This document shows positions 26,765 to 33,914 of a stretch of DNA of 64,000 nt, one piece after another (within the stretch, counting starts at the first letter, position 1; each line of letters opens with the position of its first letter). This DNA is from DASWZN01 sp036404435 (GTDB taxonomy: Bacteria > Acidobacteriota > Terriglobia > Bryobacterales > Bryobacteraceae). Position numbers and translations under genes: made by a program. The notes below the pieces were generated by a model. The model was not told where the DNA came from, did no database searches, and saw only the letters and a list, made by a program, of their open reading frames with translations. Location: the NCBI GenBank assembly GCA_036404435.1, contig DASWZN010000019.1, forward strand, positions 1 through 64,000, in the 5' to 3' direction.

Positions 26765-27277
26765 ATGACCGACCTGCGCTATCCCATTGGCCCCGAGACG
26801 CTCGATACGCCCGTCGCCGAATCGCTCCGCGACCTCGAAGACGCGCCCGCCCGCTTCCGCGAGGCCGTCCGCGGGCTCGACGATGGGCAACTCGACACCC
26901 CCTACCGCCCCGGCGGGTGGACCGTCCGCCAGGTGATACATCACATGGTAGACAGCCACATGAACGGCTACTGCCGCACTCGTTTCGCGCTGACCGAGGA
27001 CACGCCGGCCGTCAAGTCGTACGACGAGAAGGCCTGGGCGGAGCTGCCCGACGCACGCACGCTGCCTGTTGAAGTCTCGCTCGGCGTGTTCGAGGGACTG
27101 CAACACCGCTGGGTGGAGTTGTTCCGCAGCCTCACGCCGGAGCAATGGAAGCGCGCCTATCGCCACTCCGAGCGCGGCCTGGTGACCATGGAGGAGCAGG
27201 CCTCGAGTTACGCCTGGCATTGCCGCCACCACGCGGCGCACATCGCGAGGCTGCGGGAGCGGATGGGGTGGAAGTGA
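26765..27277 (+). CDS. YfiT/DinB-fold putative metal-dependent hydrolase or thiol transferase, copy 1
   Basis: 170 residues of the YfiT branch of the DinB superfamily (four-helix bundle with a three-His metal site). Starts MTDLRYPIGPE as in YfiT. The metal-site histidines lie in RQVIHHMVDSHMNGY (residues 57-71) and in SYAWHCRHHAAHIARL near the C-terminus. BstA/YfiT proteins in Firmicutes transfer bacillithiol; the thiol used here is unknown. A close paralogue lies 437 nt downstream of its stop. Confidence 0.85.
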   Translation: MTDLRYPIGPETLDTPVAESLRDLEDAPARFREAVRGLDDGQLDTPYRPGGWTVRQVIHHMVDSHMNGYCRTRFALTEDTPAVKSYDEKAWAELPDARTLPVEVSLGVFEGLQHRWVELFRSLTPEQWKRAYRHSERGLVTMEEQASSYAWHCRHHAAHIARLRERMGWK

Positions 27278-27285
27278 GAGGCGAA

Positions 27286-27678
27286 ATGGGAAAGGGCGCT
27301 CGGCAACGGTGGTCACTCCGACGCAACTGGAAGTCGTTCCTGGCTGGATGCTTCGGATGTGCGCTTCTCGGTGCCACTATCGCCATCGTCGCCCTCAACA
27401 CCTCCGATGCGACCAGACTGGCCGTCGTGACCGCGACGTCCAACGCAGAGCTCATCGAGCGCCTGGGTAAGCCAATAAAGACGGGATGGTTCATCGTGGG
27501 AGGGATGGAAATGACAGCCGATAACGGGAAGGCGGACCTTGAAAATCCTATCTCAGGCCCAAAGGGAAAGGGCACCCTCTACGCGCTTGCAGTGAAGACT
27601 GCAGGGGTGTGGGGCCTGACGTCGCTGAAGTTCGGCGCTAATGGAAGCTCCAATAGGCTTGACCTGTTACAGCAGTAG
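27286..27678 (+). CDS. Coa1-like (cytochrome oxidase assembly factor 1 family) membrane protein
   Basis: 130 residues; ATG with AGAGG 5 nt upstream. One membrane anchor at about residues 17-37 (SFLAGCFGCALLGATIAIVA), then a Tim21/Coa1-type alpha-beta domain with ELIERLGKPIKTGWFIVGG, ISGPKGKGTLYALAVKT and GVWGLTSLKF. Bacterial members are uncharacterised. It is less GC-rich than its neighbours and lies precisely between two YfiT paralogues, as if inserted between tandem copies or caught by a duplication. Confidence 0.7.
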   Translation: MGKGARQRWSLRRNWKSFLAGCFGCALLGATIAIVALNTSDATRLAVVTATSNAELIERLGKPIKTGWFIVGGMEMTADNGKADLENPISGPKGKGTLYALAVKTAGVWGLTSLKFGANGSSNRLDLLQQ

Positions 27679-27714
27679 CTCTTGACCCCGATGCCGCCGC
27701 GCCACAATCCGCAA

Positions 27715-28215
27715 ATGACCGACCCGCGCTATCCCATCGGCCCCGAGACCACCGGCACTCCAATCGCCGACGCCATTCGCGATCTGGACGAATCGCCTGC
27801 GCGCCTCCGCGAGGCCGTGCGCGGGCTCGATGATGCGCAACTCGATACCCCGTACCGCCCCGACGGCTGGACCCTCCGCCAGGTCGTCAACCATCTGGCG
27901 AGCAGCCACGCCCACGGTTACTGCCGCTGCCACCTGGCGCTGGTGGAGGATACGCCGGAGGTCAAGGGTTACCACCAGGAGTTGCCAGACGCCGCGACGC
28001 TGCCCCTCGAAATCCCTCTCGACCTGTTCGAAGCCCTCCAGCGCCGCACGGTGGCGCTGTTCCGCAGTCTCACACAGGAGCAATGGACGCGCGCCTTCCG
28101 CCACTCCCAGCGCGGCCCGATGACCGTGGAGCAACTCGCCGTCTTCCTGGCCTGGCACTCGCGGCATCACACCGCGCACATCACCCACCTGCGCGAGCGT
28201 ATGGGCTGGAAGTGA
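27715..28215 (+). CDS. YfiT/DinB-fold protein, copy 2
   Basis: 166 residues from the ATG at 27715, chosen because it aligns with the MTDLRYPIGPE start of copy 1; an in-frame TTG at 27682 and ATG at 27691 are unneeded extensions. Close paralogue of 26765-27277. The segment KSYDEKAWAELPD is shortened to KGYHQELPD, and RQVIHHMVDSH has become RQVVNHLASSH: the first His of the HH pair is Asn while the second is kept. The C-terminal WHSRHHTAHITHL is intact, so metal binding is probably retained. Confidence 0.83.
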   Translation: MTDPRYPIGPETTGTPIADAIRDLDESPARLREAVRGLDDAQLDTPYRPDGWTLRQVVNHLASSHAHGYCRCHLALVEDTPEVKGYHQELPDAATLPLEIPLDLFEALQRRTVALFRSLTQEQWTRAFRHSQRGPMTVEQLAVFLAWHSRHHTAHITHLRERMGWK

Positions 28216-28218
28216 GCG

Positions 28219-28584
28219 TCAAATTGTAGCGCCGCCCGGAGCCGTGAACGTCTCGTCCGTGACGTTGCCGGTATTGACCACCCCCGCGGGCTCGAAGGAG
28301 ATGACCTGCGCCTCGTCGTCCGCGCACGTGCGGTGCTCCACTCCGCGCGGCACCACGATGCAGTCGCCCTCTGCGAGCTCGACCACCCGGTCGCGGAATT
28401 CGACGCGAAACCGGCCGCGCCATACCAGGAAGAATTCGTCTTCGGTATCGTGGCGATGCCAGGGAAACTCGCCCTGCACCTTGACAAGCTTGACCTCCTG
28501 GCCGTTCAGCCTGGCGATCACCTTCGGCCTCCAGCGCTCGCTGAACAGGCCGAACTTCTCGTCCAGTCTGATCTTGTCCGTCAC
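28219..28584 (-). CDS. Cupin-domain protein
   Basis: 121 residues from the GTG at 28584, which has GGAG 7 nt upstream and gives the family start TDKIRLDEKFGLFSERW. Single beta-barrel cupin: motif 1 FPWHRHDTEDEFFLVWRGRF (His, His, Glu metal ligands) and motif 2 PRGVEHRTCADDE (His). Small cupins of this kind are metal-binding proteins of unknown reaction. Its start overlaps the stop of a 30-residue reading frame (28581-28673). Confidence 0.82.
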   Translation of the reverse strand: MTDKIRLDEKFGLFSERWRPKVIARLNGQEVKLVKVQGEFPWHRHDTEDEFFLVWRGRFRVEFRDRVVELAEGDCIVVPRGVEHRTCADDEAQVISFEPAGVVNTGNVTDETFTAPGGATI

Positions 28585-28673
28585 GAGGGACTCCAGAACG
28601 GCTCGGGCGCGGGGATGAACCCGATCGGAACCTCGGTGATGAACGACTTCAGCCACTCGGCACAGTACTTCAT
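28581..28673 (-). CDS. Possible 30-residue small protein or gene remnant
   Basis: A short frame (starts MKYCAEWLKSFITEV, ends PEPFWSPS) between recR and the cupin gene, with its TGA overlapping the cupin GTG as GTGA, the usual look of coupled genes. The composition is protein-like, but there is no clear ribosome site and no family I recognise. It may equally be the tail of a gene lost by deletion, because the same frame stays open back to the recR stop. Confidence 0.3.
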   Translation of the reverse strand: MKYCAEWLKSFITEVPIGFIPAPEPFWSPS

Positions 28674-28721
28674 GCCCGCCTGTTCCGATTTTGCTTGCCC
28701 GTCGTGATCATGTCCTGCGCC

Positions 28722-29321
28722 TCACATCTCTCGCCGGTTCTCGAACGACTTGGTCAGCGTGACCTCGTCCGCGAATTCCAGGTCGCTGCCCACGGGCACG
28801 CCCATCGCGATCCGCGTCACCTTCACTCCCAGCGGCTTCAGCAGCTTCGAAAGGTAGGAGGCCGTGGCTTCGCCTTCCACGGTCGGGTTGGTCGCCAGGA
28901 TGATCTCCTGCGTCTGGCCAGATTCCAGCCGCCGCAGCAGGCCGTGAATCTTCAACTGCTCCGGGCCGATGCCGCGCAGCGGTGAAATCGAGCCGTGCAG
29001 CACATGGTACAGCCCCGAGTACTGGCGCGTGGTCTCGATCGGCAGGATGTCGAAGGGCTCGCCGACCACGCAGATCACCGACGGGTCGCGCCCCGCGTCC
29101 CGGCAGAACGGACACAGCTCGCTGTCGCTGATGTTGTTGCAGACCTCGCACAGCCCCAGCTTGTCCTTGACGTCCAGGACCGCCTGCGCCAAGCGCTCGG
29201 CGTCGTCCCGCGGGGTCCGCAGCACGTGAAAGGCGAGTCGCTGCGCGGATTTCTGCCCGATGCCCGGCAGACGTTTGAACTCCTGGATCAGGCGGGCGAG
29301 CGGTTCGGCGTAATCGGGCAT
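28722..29321 (-). CDS. recR: Recombination protein RecR
   Basis: Recombination mediator working with RecF and RecO to load RecA at gaps. 199 residues. Helix-hairpin-helix LIQEFKRLPGIGQKSAQRL at the start, a four-cysteine zinc finger (CEVCNNISDSELCPFC) near residues 55-70, then the Toprim domain with ICVVGEPFDILPIE and ILATNPTVEGEATASYL. The ATG at 29321 follows ybaB by 10 nt. Conserved partner of dnaX and ybaB. Confidence 0.96.
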   Translation of the reverse strand: MPDYAEPLARLIQEFKRLPGIGQKSAQRLAFHVLRTPRDDAERLAQAVLDVKDKLGLCEVCNNISDSELCPFCRDAGRDPSVICVVGEPFDILPIETTRQYSGLYHVLHGSISPLRGIGPEQLKIHGLLRRLESGQTQEIILATNPTVEGEATASYLSKLLKPLGVKVTRIAMGVPVGSDLEFADEVTLTKSFENRREM

Positions 29322-29331
29322 GGGCGGGCCG

Positions 29332-29646
29332 CTAGAACATACCGGGCGGCAGACCGAGGCCCCCCAGCATTCCACTCATCTTCTGCCGCGCCTCCTCGTC
29401 CACCTTCTTGGCGGCTTCGTTGAACGCGGCCATCACCATGTCCTGCAGCATCTCGACGTCTCCCGTCACCTCGGGATCGATCTTCACGCCCAGCACGTTC
29501 TTCTGGCCGTCCATCTTGACCGCGACCATTCCGCCGCCGGCTGTCGCCTCGACGCGGATGAGGGCGATCTCCTGTTGCAGCTTCTCCTGCATCTGCTGGG
29601 CCTGTTTCATCATGGCCTGCATGTTCCCACCACCGGGCATTTTCAT
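29332..29646 (-). CDS. ybaB: YbaB/EbfC nucleoid-associated protein
   Basis: 104-residue DNA-binding protein that forms tweezer-like dimers. Typical layout: methionine/glutamine-rich N-terminal helix (MQAMMKQAQQMQEKLQQE), central strands GGGMVAVKMDGQKNVLGVKI and a C-terminal helix with MVMAAFNEAAKKVDEEA. GGAG lies 9 nt before the ATG. Sits between dnaX and recR, its standard place in many bacteria. Confidence 0.94.
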   Translation of the reverse strand: MKMPGGGNMQAMMKQAQQMQEKLQQEIALIRVEATAGGGMVAVKMDGQKNVLGVKIDPEVTGDVEMLQDMVMAAFNEAAKKVDEEARQKMSGMLGGLGLPPGMF

Positions 29647-29694
29647 GGCCTCAGTCTCCTATCTCTACGGTACCGCCGCAGACTCGCTAGTGGC

Positions 29695-31239
29695 CTATTC
29701 TTTGAGATTCCGCGCCACGCGCACCTCGGCATCCGGGAAAGCCTCGCGGAAGCGCTGCACCTCGGGATGCGCCAGGGCGCGCTGCATGGTCTCGTCCTCG
29801 CCGGCCCGGGCGGTTTCGGCCGGCGCCGCCGGGGGCGCAACCTCACCCTTACCGACCTTGATCCGCCGCTTGCCCGCCTTCAGATGATCGAGAGCCTTCT
29901 GAATGTCGGCCGGCCGCATGGCCAGCTCGAATTCCGCCGGCGTCGTGAACTGGAGGAGCCCCGCCGATTCTTCGAGCGCGGAATGCTCCACCGCATCCGC
30001 CGTGAACGCCATGCCGAGCTCGCGCAAGGCCGCGGCGAGCCGCTCCTTCAGGCCACCCGTCGCAGCCGGAGCGGCAGCGGGCGGTGGCGGGCTCGCCTTC
30101 ACCGGCGCGATCGCTCCTCCGGCGCTCGCCAGGGCCTCCTCGATCGAAATCAGCCTCCCCGCCTCCACCAGCCGGATTAGCCCCAGCTCGAAGTGCAACC
30201 GCGGCTGCAGCGAGAACTGCATGTCGCGGAACAGGTCGAGGGTGAGTTGCAGGTAACGCGTCAGGTCCTGCTCGGAAAACGCGGCCGCGATCTCGGCCAG
30301 CCGCGCCCGCTCCTCGCGCGACGCCGCGATCAGCCGCGGGTTGCCGCCGGCGATCTTGGTGACGAGCAGGTTCCTGAAGTACCGCGCCAGCTCGCGCACG
30401 AAGTGCTGCAGGTGATGCCCGTTGCGCACCAGCGTGTCGGCGATCTCGATCATGCGCGCCGAGCTCGATTCGCCGAGCGCCTGCGTCACCTGGTCCAGCG
30501 TATCGAGCGAGAATGCGCCCAGCAGCGCGCGGATCTCCGCCGCCTTGAGCGTGGCGCCGCAACAGGCGATGGCCTGGTCGAGCGCCGAGAGCGAATCGCG
30601 CACGCTGCCCTCGCCCGCCTGCGCCAACACCGCCAGCGCTTCCGCGTCCGCCTGGATGCCTTCCTGGCCGCAGATCCACTCCATGCGCGCGACGATCTCG
30701 TCGAAATCCACCGAGCGGAAACTGAAGTGCTGGCAGCGCGAGGAGATGGTGGCCGGAATCTTGTGCGCCTCGGTGGTGCACAGCACGAAGACCACCCACT
30801 CGGGCGGCTCCTCGAGCGTCTTCAGCAGCGCGTTGAAAGCCTCGCTGGTGATCTGGTGCGCCTCGTCGACGATGAAGACCTTGTAGCGGTCGCGGGCGGG
30901 GCGGTAGCGCACGTTCTCCCGCAGCTCGCGCATTTCGTTGATGCCGCGGTTAGAAGCCGCGTCGATCTCGATCACGTCCACGGCGTTGCCGGCGGCGATC
31001 TCCGTGCAGCTCGAGCATACGCCGCAGGGTGCGACGGTGGGGCCTTGAATGCAGTTCAGGCAACGCGCCAGGATGCGGGCCACGGTGGTCTTGCCGGTGC
31101 CCCGCTGGCCGGAGAAAATGTACCCGTGCGCGATCCGGTTCTGCTCGATGGCGTGCGCCAGCGTGGTCTTGACGTGTTCCTGGTTGACCAGTTCGGAGAA
31201 GTTCTGCGGCCGGTATTTGCGGGCGATGACCTGGTACAT
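29695..31239 (-). CDS. dnaX: DNA polymerase III subunit gamma/tau
   Basis: Clamp-loader ATPase. 514 residues, on the short side, so the tau-type tail is brief. Begins MYQVIARKYRPQNFSELVNQ. Walker A GQRGTGKTT, a zinc module with CLNC and CGVCSSC, Walker B VFIVDEAHQI and sensor 1 LCTTEAHKIP. Domain III follows to about residue 360, then a Pro/Ala-rich linker and a small C-terminal domain. The start codon directly abuts a 7-bp tandem repeat array (31242-31283) that occupies the ribosome-binding region, and the SRP RNA gene lies just upstream. Confidence 0.95.
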   Translation of the reverse strand: MYQVIARKYRPQNFSELVNQEHVKTTLAHAIEQNRIAHGYIFSGQRGTGKTTVARILARCLNCIQGPTVAPCGVCSSCTEIAAGNAVDVIEIDAASNRGINEMRELRENVRYRPARDRYKVFIVDEAHQITSEAFNALLKTLEEPPEWVVFVLCTTEAHKIPATISSRCQHFSFRSVDFDEIVARMEWICGQEGIQADAEALAVLAQAGEGSVRDSLSALDQAIACCGATLKAAEIRALLGAFSLDTLDQVTQALGESSSARMIEIADTLVRNGHHLQHFVRELARYFRNLLVTKIAGGNPRLIAASREERARLAEIAAAFSEQDLTRYLQLTLDLFRDMQFSLQPRLHFELGLIRLVEAGRLISIEEALASAGGAIAPVKASPPPPAAAPAATGGLKERLAAALRELGMAFTADAVEHSALEESAGLLQFTTPAEFELAMRPADIQKALDHLKAGKRRIKVGKGEVAPPAAPAETARAGEDETMQRALAHPEVQRFREAFPDAEVRVARNLKE

Positions 31240-31241
31240 AA

Positions 31242-31283
31242 CGCTCGTCGCTCGTCGCCCGTCGCTCGTCGCCCGTCGCTCGT
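31242..31283. repeat. Heptanucleotide tandem repeat (6 units) touching the dnaX start
   Basis: Six exact-length 7-bp units, CGCTCGT or CGCCCGT, beginning 2 nt from the dnaX start codon. On the dnaX strand the units read ACGAGCG, so the sequence before the ATG contains only GAGCG-like, weak Shine-Dalgarno matches. Unit number could change by slippage. Confidence 0.75.
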
Positions 31284-31292
31284 CGAATCAAC

Positions 31293-31320
31293 GGGCCACG
31301 AGCCACAAGCCACGAGCAGT
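31293..31320. repeat. Heptanucleotide tandem repeat (4 units)
   Basis: GGGCCAC, GAGCCAC, AAGCCAC, GAGCAGT between the dnaX-proximal array and the SRP RNA gene. Different unit from its neighbour but the same 7-bp period. Confidence 0.6.
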
Positions 31321-31324
31321 TTAC

Positions 31325-31429
31325 CCAGGCCCCAGGTGATCCGCGGCACACGGACCGCACCGCTACCGTTGCTTCCTTCCGGACCTGGCGGGGTTTGCAG
31401 CCGCCCATTGCACGGAGCCCGGAGCCTGG
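31325..31429 (-). ncRNA. ffs: Signal recognition particle RNA, small bacterial type (4.5S)
   Basis: About 105 nt on the minus strand. The universally conserved SRP domain IV tip is present (CCAGGTCCGGAAGGAAGCA, then ACGGTAGCG). The ends pair as CCAGGC/GCCTGG, closing a single long hairpin of the expected size. A GATAAT -10 element lies at 31434-31439 just upstream. It precedes dnaX in the same direction, a common gene order. The RNA binds Ffh to target nascent membrane proteins. Confidence 0.95.
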
Positions 31430-31465
31430 AATCATTATCGTAGCATGGTGGGGGGAGGCTACCCT

Positions 31466-31963
31466 ATGTTCTGTACCATCGGTGATTTCATCAAGAGCTG
31501 GACCTACGAATCCGGCGCGACCCTGAAGGTCTTTCGCAACCTCACGGACAGCTCGCTCGGCCAGCGGGTCGACCCCGAGGGCCGCACGCTCGGCGTTCTG
31601 GCCTGGCATATCACGACCTCCGTGCCTGGGATCCTTGGGCAGGCCCGCGTTCCGTTCCCGGTGACGGCGGGCGGGGCCGCGCCGTCGAGCGCGGCGGCTA
31701 TCGCCGAGGTCCACGAGAAATGCGCGCAGGCCGTTGCCGCAGCCGTGACGACGGCCTGGACCGACGCGCAACTCCCCGACGAGATCCCCATGTACGGCCA
31801 GACCTGGACCAAAGGCGCGGTGCTCGTCGCGCTCATCACGCACCAGGCGCACCACCGCGGCCAGATGACGGTCCTGATGCGCCAGGCGGGTCTGAAGGTG
31901 CCCGGCGTCTACGGCCCCGCCCGCGAAGAGTGGGCCGCCATGGGAATGCCCGCGCAGCCGTAG
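31466..31963 (+). CDS. DinB-family protein
   Basis: 165 residues from the ATG at 31466, with GGGGGAGG about 7 nt upstream. DinB four-helix fold: LGVLAWHITTSVPGILGQA carries the first metal histidine and VALITHQAHHRGQMTVLMRQ the last two, the standard H...HxxxH set. Family members are metal-binding and often thiol- or stress-related; substrate unknown. Transcribed away from ffs/dnaX, convergent with the YCII gene. Confidence 0.83.
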   Translation: MFCTIGDFIKSWTYESGATLKVFRNLTDSSLGQRVDPEGRTLGVLAWHITTSVPGILGQARVPFPVTAGGAAPSSAAAIAEVHEKCAQAVAAAVTTAWTDAQLPDEIPMYGQTWTKGAVLVALITHQAHHRGQMTVLMRQAGLKVPGVYGPAREEWAAMGMPAQP

Positions 31964-31973
31964 GGACGGTCGC

Positions 31974-32420
31974 CTACTTTCCTCCGCTGCCTGCGTACTC
32001 GACCCGCACGCAGCCGAGGTCGGGCAGCACTCCGGGGTGGATCTCGATGGCCATCCGCCCGCTCAGGATGGCCGGGTCGGCGTTCGCGATCTCGCGCGCT
32101 TCCTCCGCCGAGGCCGCATGGATCACGGCGATGCCGCGGACCTGGCCGTCGTCCGTGAGCGGGCCGACCAGCAGGTATTTCCCCGCCTCTACCTGCGAGC
32201 GAAGGTAGGCCGTGTGCTGCCGCATGAACGCGTCGCGTTCCTCCTTGGTTAGCGGCTGGTCCGCCTTGGCGCCCTTCACGTACAACGCAATGAAGTACGG
32301 TTTGAGGTTCTTCGGGATATCGGGAAACTGGTCGGAGGGCTGTGGGACCTGTCCGGCCATCGCGCCACAGAATAGCAACGTCAGCGCAACCGCCGCGGCG
32401 TTCCGTTTGAAACGTGGCAT
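31974..32420 (-). CDS. Secreted YCII-like protein
   Basis: 148 residues from the ATG at 32420 (GAGGAG 8 nt upstream). A signal peptide (AAAVALTLLFCGAMAGQ) precedes a YCII/ferredoxin-like domain: YFIALYVKGAKADQPLTKEE, AYLRSQVEAGKYLLVGPLTD, GIAVIHAASAEEAREIANAD. The family's conserved His/Asp pair (RQHTAYL and the DDG segment) is recognisable. Exported YCII proteins are frequent in Acidobacteria; function unknown. It follows the SHOCT-like gene by 11 nt and may be the last gene of that operon. Confidence 0.75.
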   Translation of the reverse strand: MPRFKRNAAAVALTLLFCGAMAGQVPQPSDQFPDIPKNLKPYFIALYVKGAKADQPLTKEERDAFMRQHTAYLRSQVEAGKYLLVGPLTDDGQVRGIAVIHAASAEEAREIANADPAILSGRMAIEIHPGVLPDLGCVRVEYAGSGGK

Positions 32421-32431
32421 CCTAAATCTCC

Positions 32432-32872
32432 TCACTCGCAGAATACCTTGACCTTGGTCTGGCCGCGGCTCTCATCCACGTCAATGGTGAGGTCGTTGAG
32501 CTGGTCGATCAGCTCTTCCAGATTCTCGGGCTTGATCTGGCTGAGATCGAAATGCACGCCGCGCTCGCGCATGGCGTCGTTGACCTCGTCGCGCGCCTGG
32601 GCGGGGATCAGGCTCGCCAGCTTCACCCCGGCGCGAAGCAACTGCACCGGCACGCGGATGTTCACCAGCCTCGGGCCGTGGCCGCCGTGGCCGTTCTGGG
32701 AGTCCACCACCACTCGCAGGTACCTGGGTTTGGCTTTGGGGCCCGCTTCGGAGCCGCCATTGGCGGAGGCCGGCTGCTCCTTCTCGAGCGCCGCGATCAA
32801 CCGCTCCGCCTCCTCGGCCGTAATCTTGCCCTCGGCCAACATCTGCAAAACCTCCATCCGGTGTTCACTCAT
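32432..32872 (-). CDS. SHOCT-like (YvlB/LiaX N-terminal type) protein
   Basis: 146 residues. The N-terminal helical pair VLQMLAEGKITAEEAERLI matches the SHOCT-like module of YvlB/LiaX proteins. A linker leads to an amphipathic domain (LVNIRVPVQLLRAGVKLASL, VHFDLSQIKPENLEELIDQL). Likely cytoplasmic and membrane-associated through its helices. Third gene of the DUF2089-membrane protein-SHOCT run; homologous trios occur as stress- or envelope-responsive operons, an inference here. Confidence 0.72.
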   Translation of the reverse strand: MSEHRMEVLQMLAEGKITAEEAERLIAALEKEQPASANGGSEAGPKAKPRYLRVVVDSQNGHGGHGPRLVNIRVPVQLLRAGVKLASLIPAQARDEVNDAMRERGVHFDLSQIKPENLEELIDQLNDLTIDVDESRGQTKVKVFCE

Positions 32873-32881
32873 GGTTCCTCC

Positions 32882-33142
32882 CTAAAAGACGTGGATCAAG
32901 ACAGTCGCCCCGCGGCCGTCGAACTCAACGTTGGCGCCCTTCAGGCCGCTCAGAATCTCCCAGAAGACCGACAAGGCCCGCAAGGGATCGATGCGGCCGG
33001 CCCAGCAAGCCACGAACACTACCGGCAGCAATAGCAAAACGACCGGCAGCAGCAACAGCCACACCAGGGCCAGCGGAATCCAGAGCCGGAAGCCCCGGCT
33101 CCGTTTGTTGCGGATGCTCACTGCGGCAACCAGCGGGATCAT
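32882..33142 (-). CDS. Small membrane protein of the DUF2089 operon
   Basis: 86 residues, basic head (IRNKRSRGFRLWI) followed by one long or two short membrane spans rich in Leu and Val (residues about 24-47), then a cytoplasmic-looking tail. No known catalytic family. The ATG overlaps the preceding stop by 4 nt (ATGA), so it is translated with the DUF2089 protein. Confidence 0.65.
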   Translation of the reverse strand: MIPLVAAVSIRNKRSRGFRLWIPLALVWLLLLPVVLLLLPVVFVACWAGRIDPLRALSVFWEILSGLKGANVEFDGRGATVLIHVF

Positions 33143-33504
33143 TTCAGCGCCTCCAGCTCCCGGATGGCGTCTTGCGCGGGGATTTCTCCGCTCTTGAGCC
33201 GTTCCAGGATCTCGCTTCGCGATGGGGTCGGGTTGGTCTCGACGAACTCGAGCGCGTTTCCGAGCCGGTTGAGCCGGCTCTTGATGGTCGGGTAACTGAC
33301 GCCGAAGGTCTGTTCCATCTCCTTGATCGACCCGTGAGACCGCACAAAGGCCGTGATAAAGACCTGGTCTTCCATGCTCAGCCTAGCCAATTGCGGCAGT
33401 TCGAACGACCCTTCGATCACGATATCCTTCCCGGCTAGCCTGACTCGCTCGACGATGATCGGCTGGCCCTGGGTCAGATGCGTCAGTTCCTGCCAATCCG
33501 TCAT
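33139..33504 (-). CDS. DUF2089-domain regulator with helix-turn-helix
   Basis: 121 residues; strong GGAGGAG ribosome site. N-terminal beta part (IIVERVRLAGKDIVIEGSFE), then an HTH that resembles sigma-factor region 4 (MEDQVFITAFVRSHGSIKEM and FGVSYPTIKSRLNRLG), and a C-terminal SHOCT-like helix pair (EILERLKSGEIPAQDAIREL). Probably a transcriptional regulator of its own operon; the promoter at 33519-33564 carries an inverted repeat over the expected start of transcription. Confidence 0.78.
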   Translation of the reverse strand: MTDWQELTHLTQGQPIIVERVRLAGKDIVIEGSFELPQLARLSMEDQVFITAFVRSHGSIKEMEQTFGVSYPTIKSRLNRLGNALEFVETNPTPSRSEILERLKSGEIPAQDAIRELEALK

Positions 33505-33518
33505 CAGCGCTCCTCCGG

Positions 33519-33564
33519 TTGATTCATTTAGTCAATGTATAACTCATTTTTTTGAATATTGCAA
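33519..33564 (-). promoter_or_regulatory. Promoter and inverted-repeat operator of the DUF2089 operon
   Basis: On the minus strand: -35 TTGCAA (33559-33564), 17-bp spacer, -10 TATACA (33536-33541), then the imperfect palindrome TTGACTAAATGAATCAA (33519-33535) just where transcription would start. The stretch is very AT-rich compared with its surroundings. A repressor bound to the palindrome would block initiation; the DUF2089 protein is the obvious candidate. Confidence 0.6.
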
Positions 33565-33662
33565 TAGCTAAAACTTAAGTTTGTTATGTGCTACACGCCG
33601 ATGGTGCCGGCTTAGGCTTGGCCGTCCGCCCCCCCTTTCCCTCCCTATCCTATTGAACGTAA

Positions 33663-33899
33663 ATGGCTTGCCGAACCGGAGAGTGGGACGAAATCGAGGC
33701 CGCGCACCACATTCGCGCCGAGGAGCGACCCGCCAGCGCCCATGTCCCGATCATCGCCCTAACCGCGAACACCATGAGGGGCGACAGCGACAAGTGCCTC
33801 GATGCCGGAATGGACGGCTACATCTCCAAGCCGATCCGAATGGGAGATCTCGACCGCATCCTGTTCGAGCGCGGGTCCGCCGTGGCGCCGGCGCCCTGA
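33663..33899 (+). pseudogene. C-terminal remnant of a response-regulator receiver domain
   Basis: The 78-residue frame contains the last half of a receiver domain of the kind that ends hybrid histidine kinases: VPIIALTANTMRGDSDKCLD followed by AGMDGYISKPIRMGDLDRIL, with the switch Thr and the conserved Lys of SKP. The first half, including the phosphorylated Asp, is absent, and no kinase is present upstream (33505-33662 has only the divergent promoter). I read it as the surviving tail of a lost gene. The rest of this gap holds nothing recognisable. Confidence 0.7.
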
Positions 33900-33914
33900 C
33901 CGGCGATCCGCCTC

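Noticed and set aside
31242..31320. Repeats near dnaX considered as a CRISPR array
   Set aside because: Units are 7 bp with no spacers and no cas genes nearby; they are short tandem repeats.
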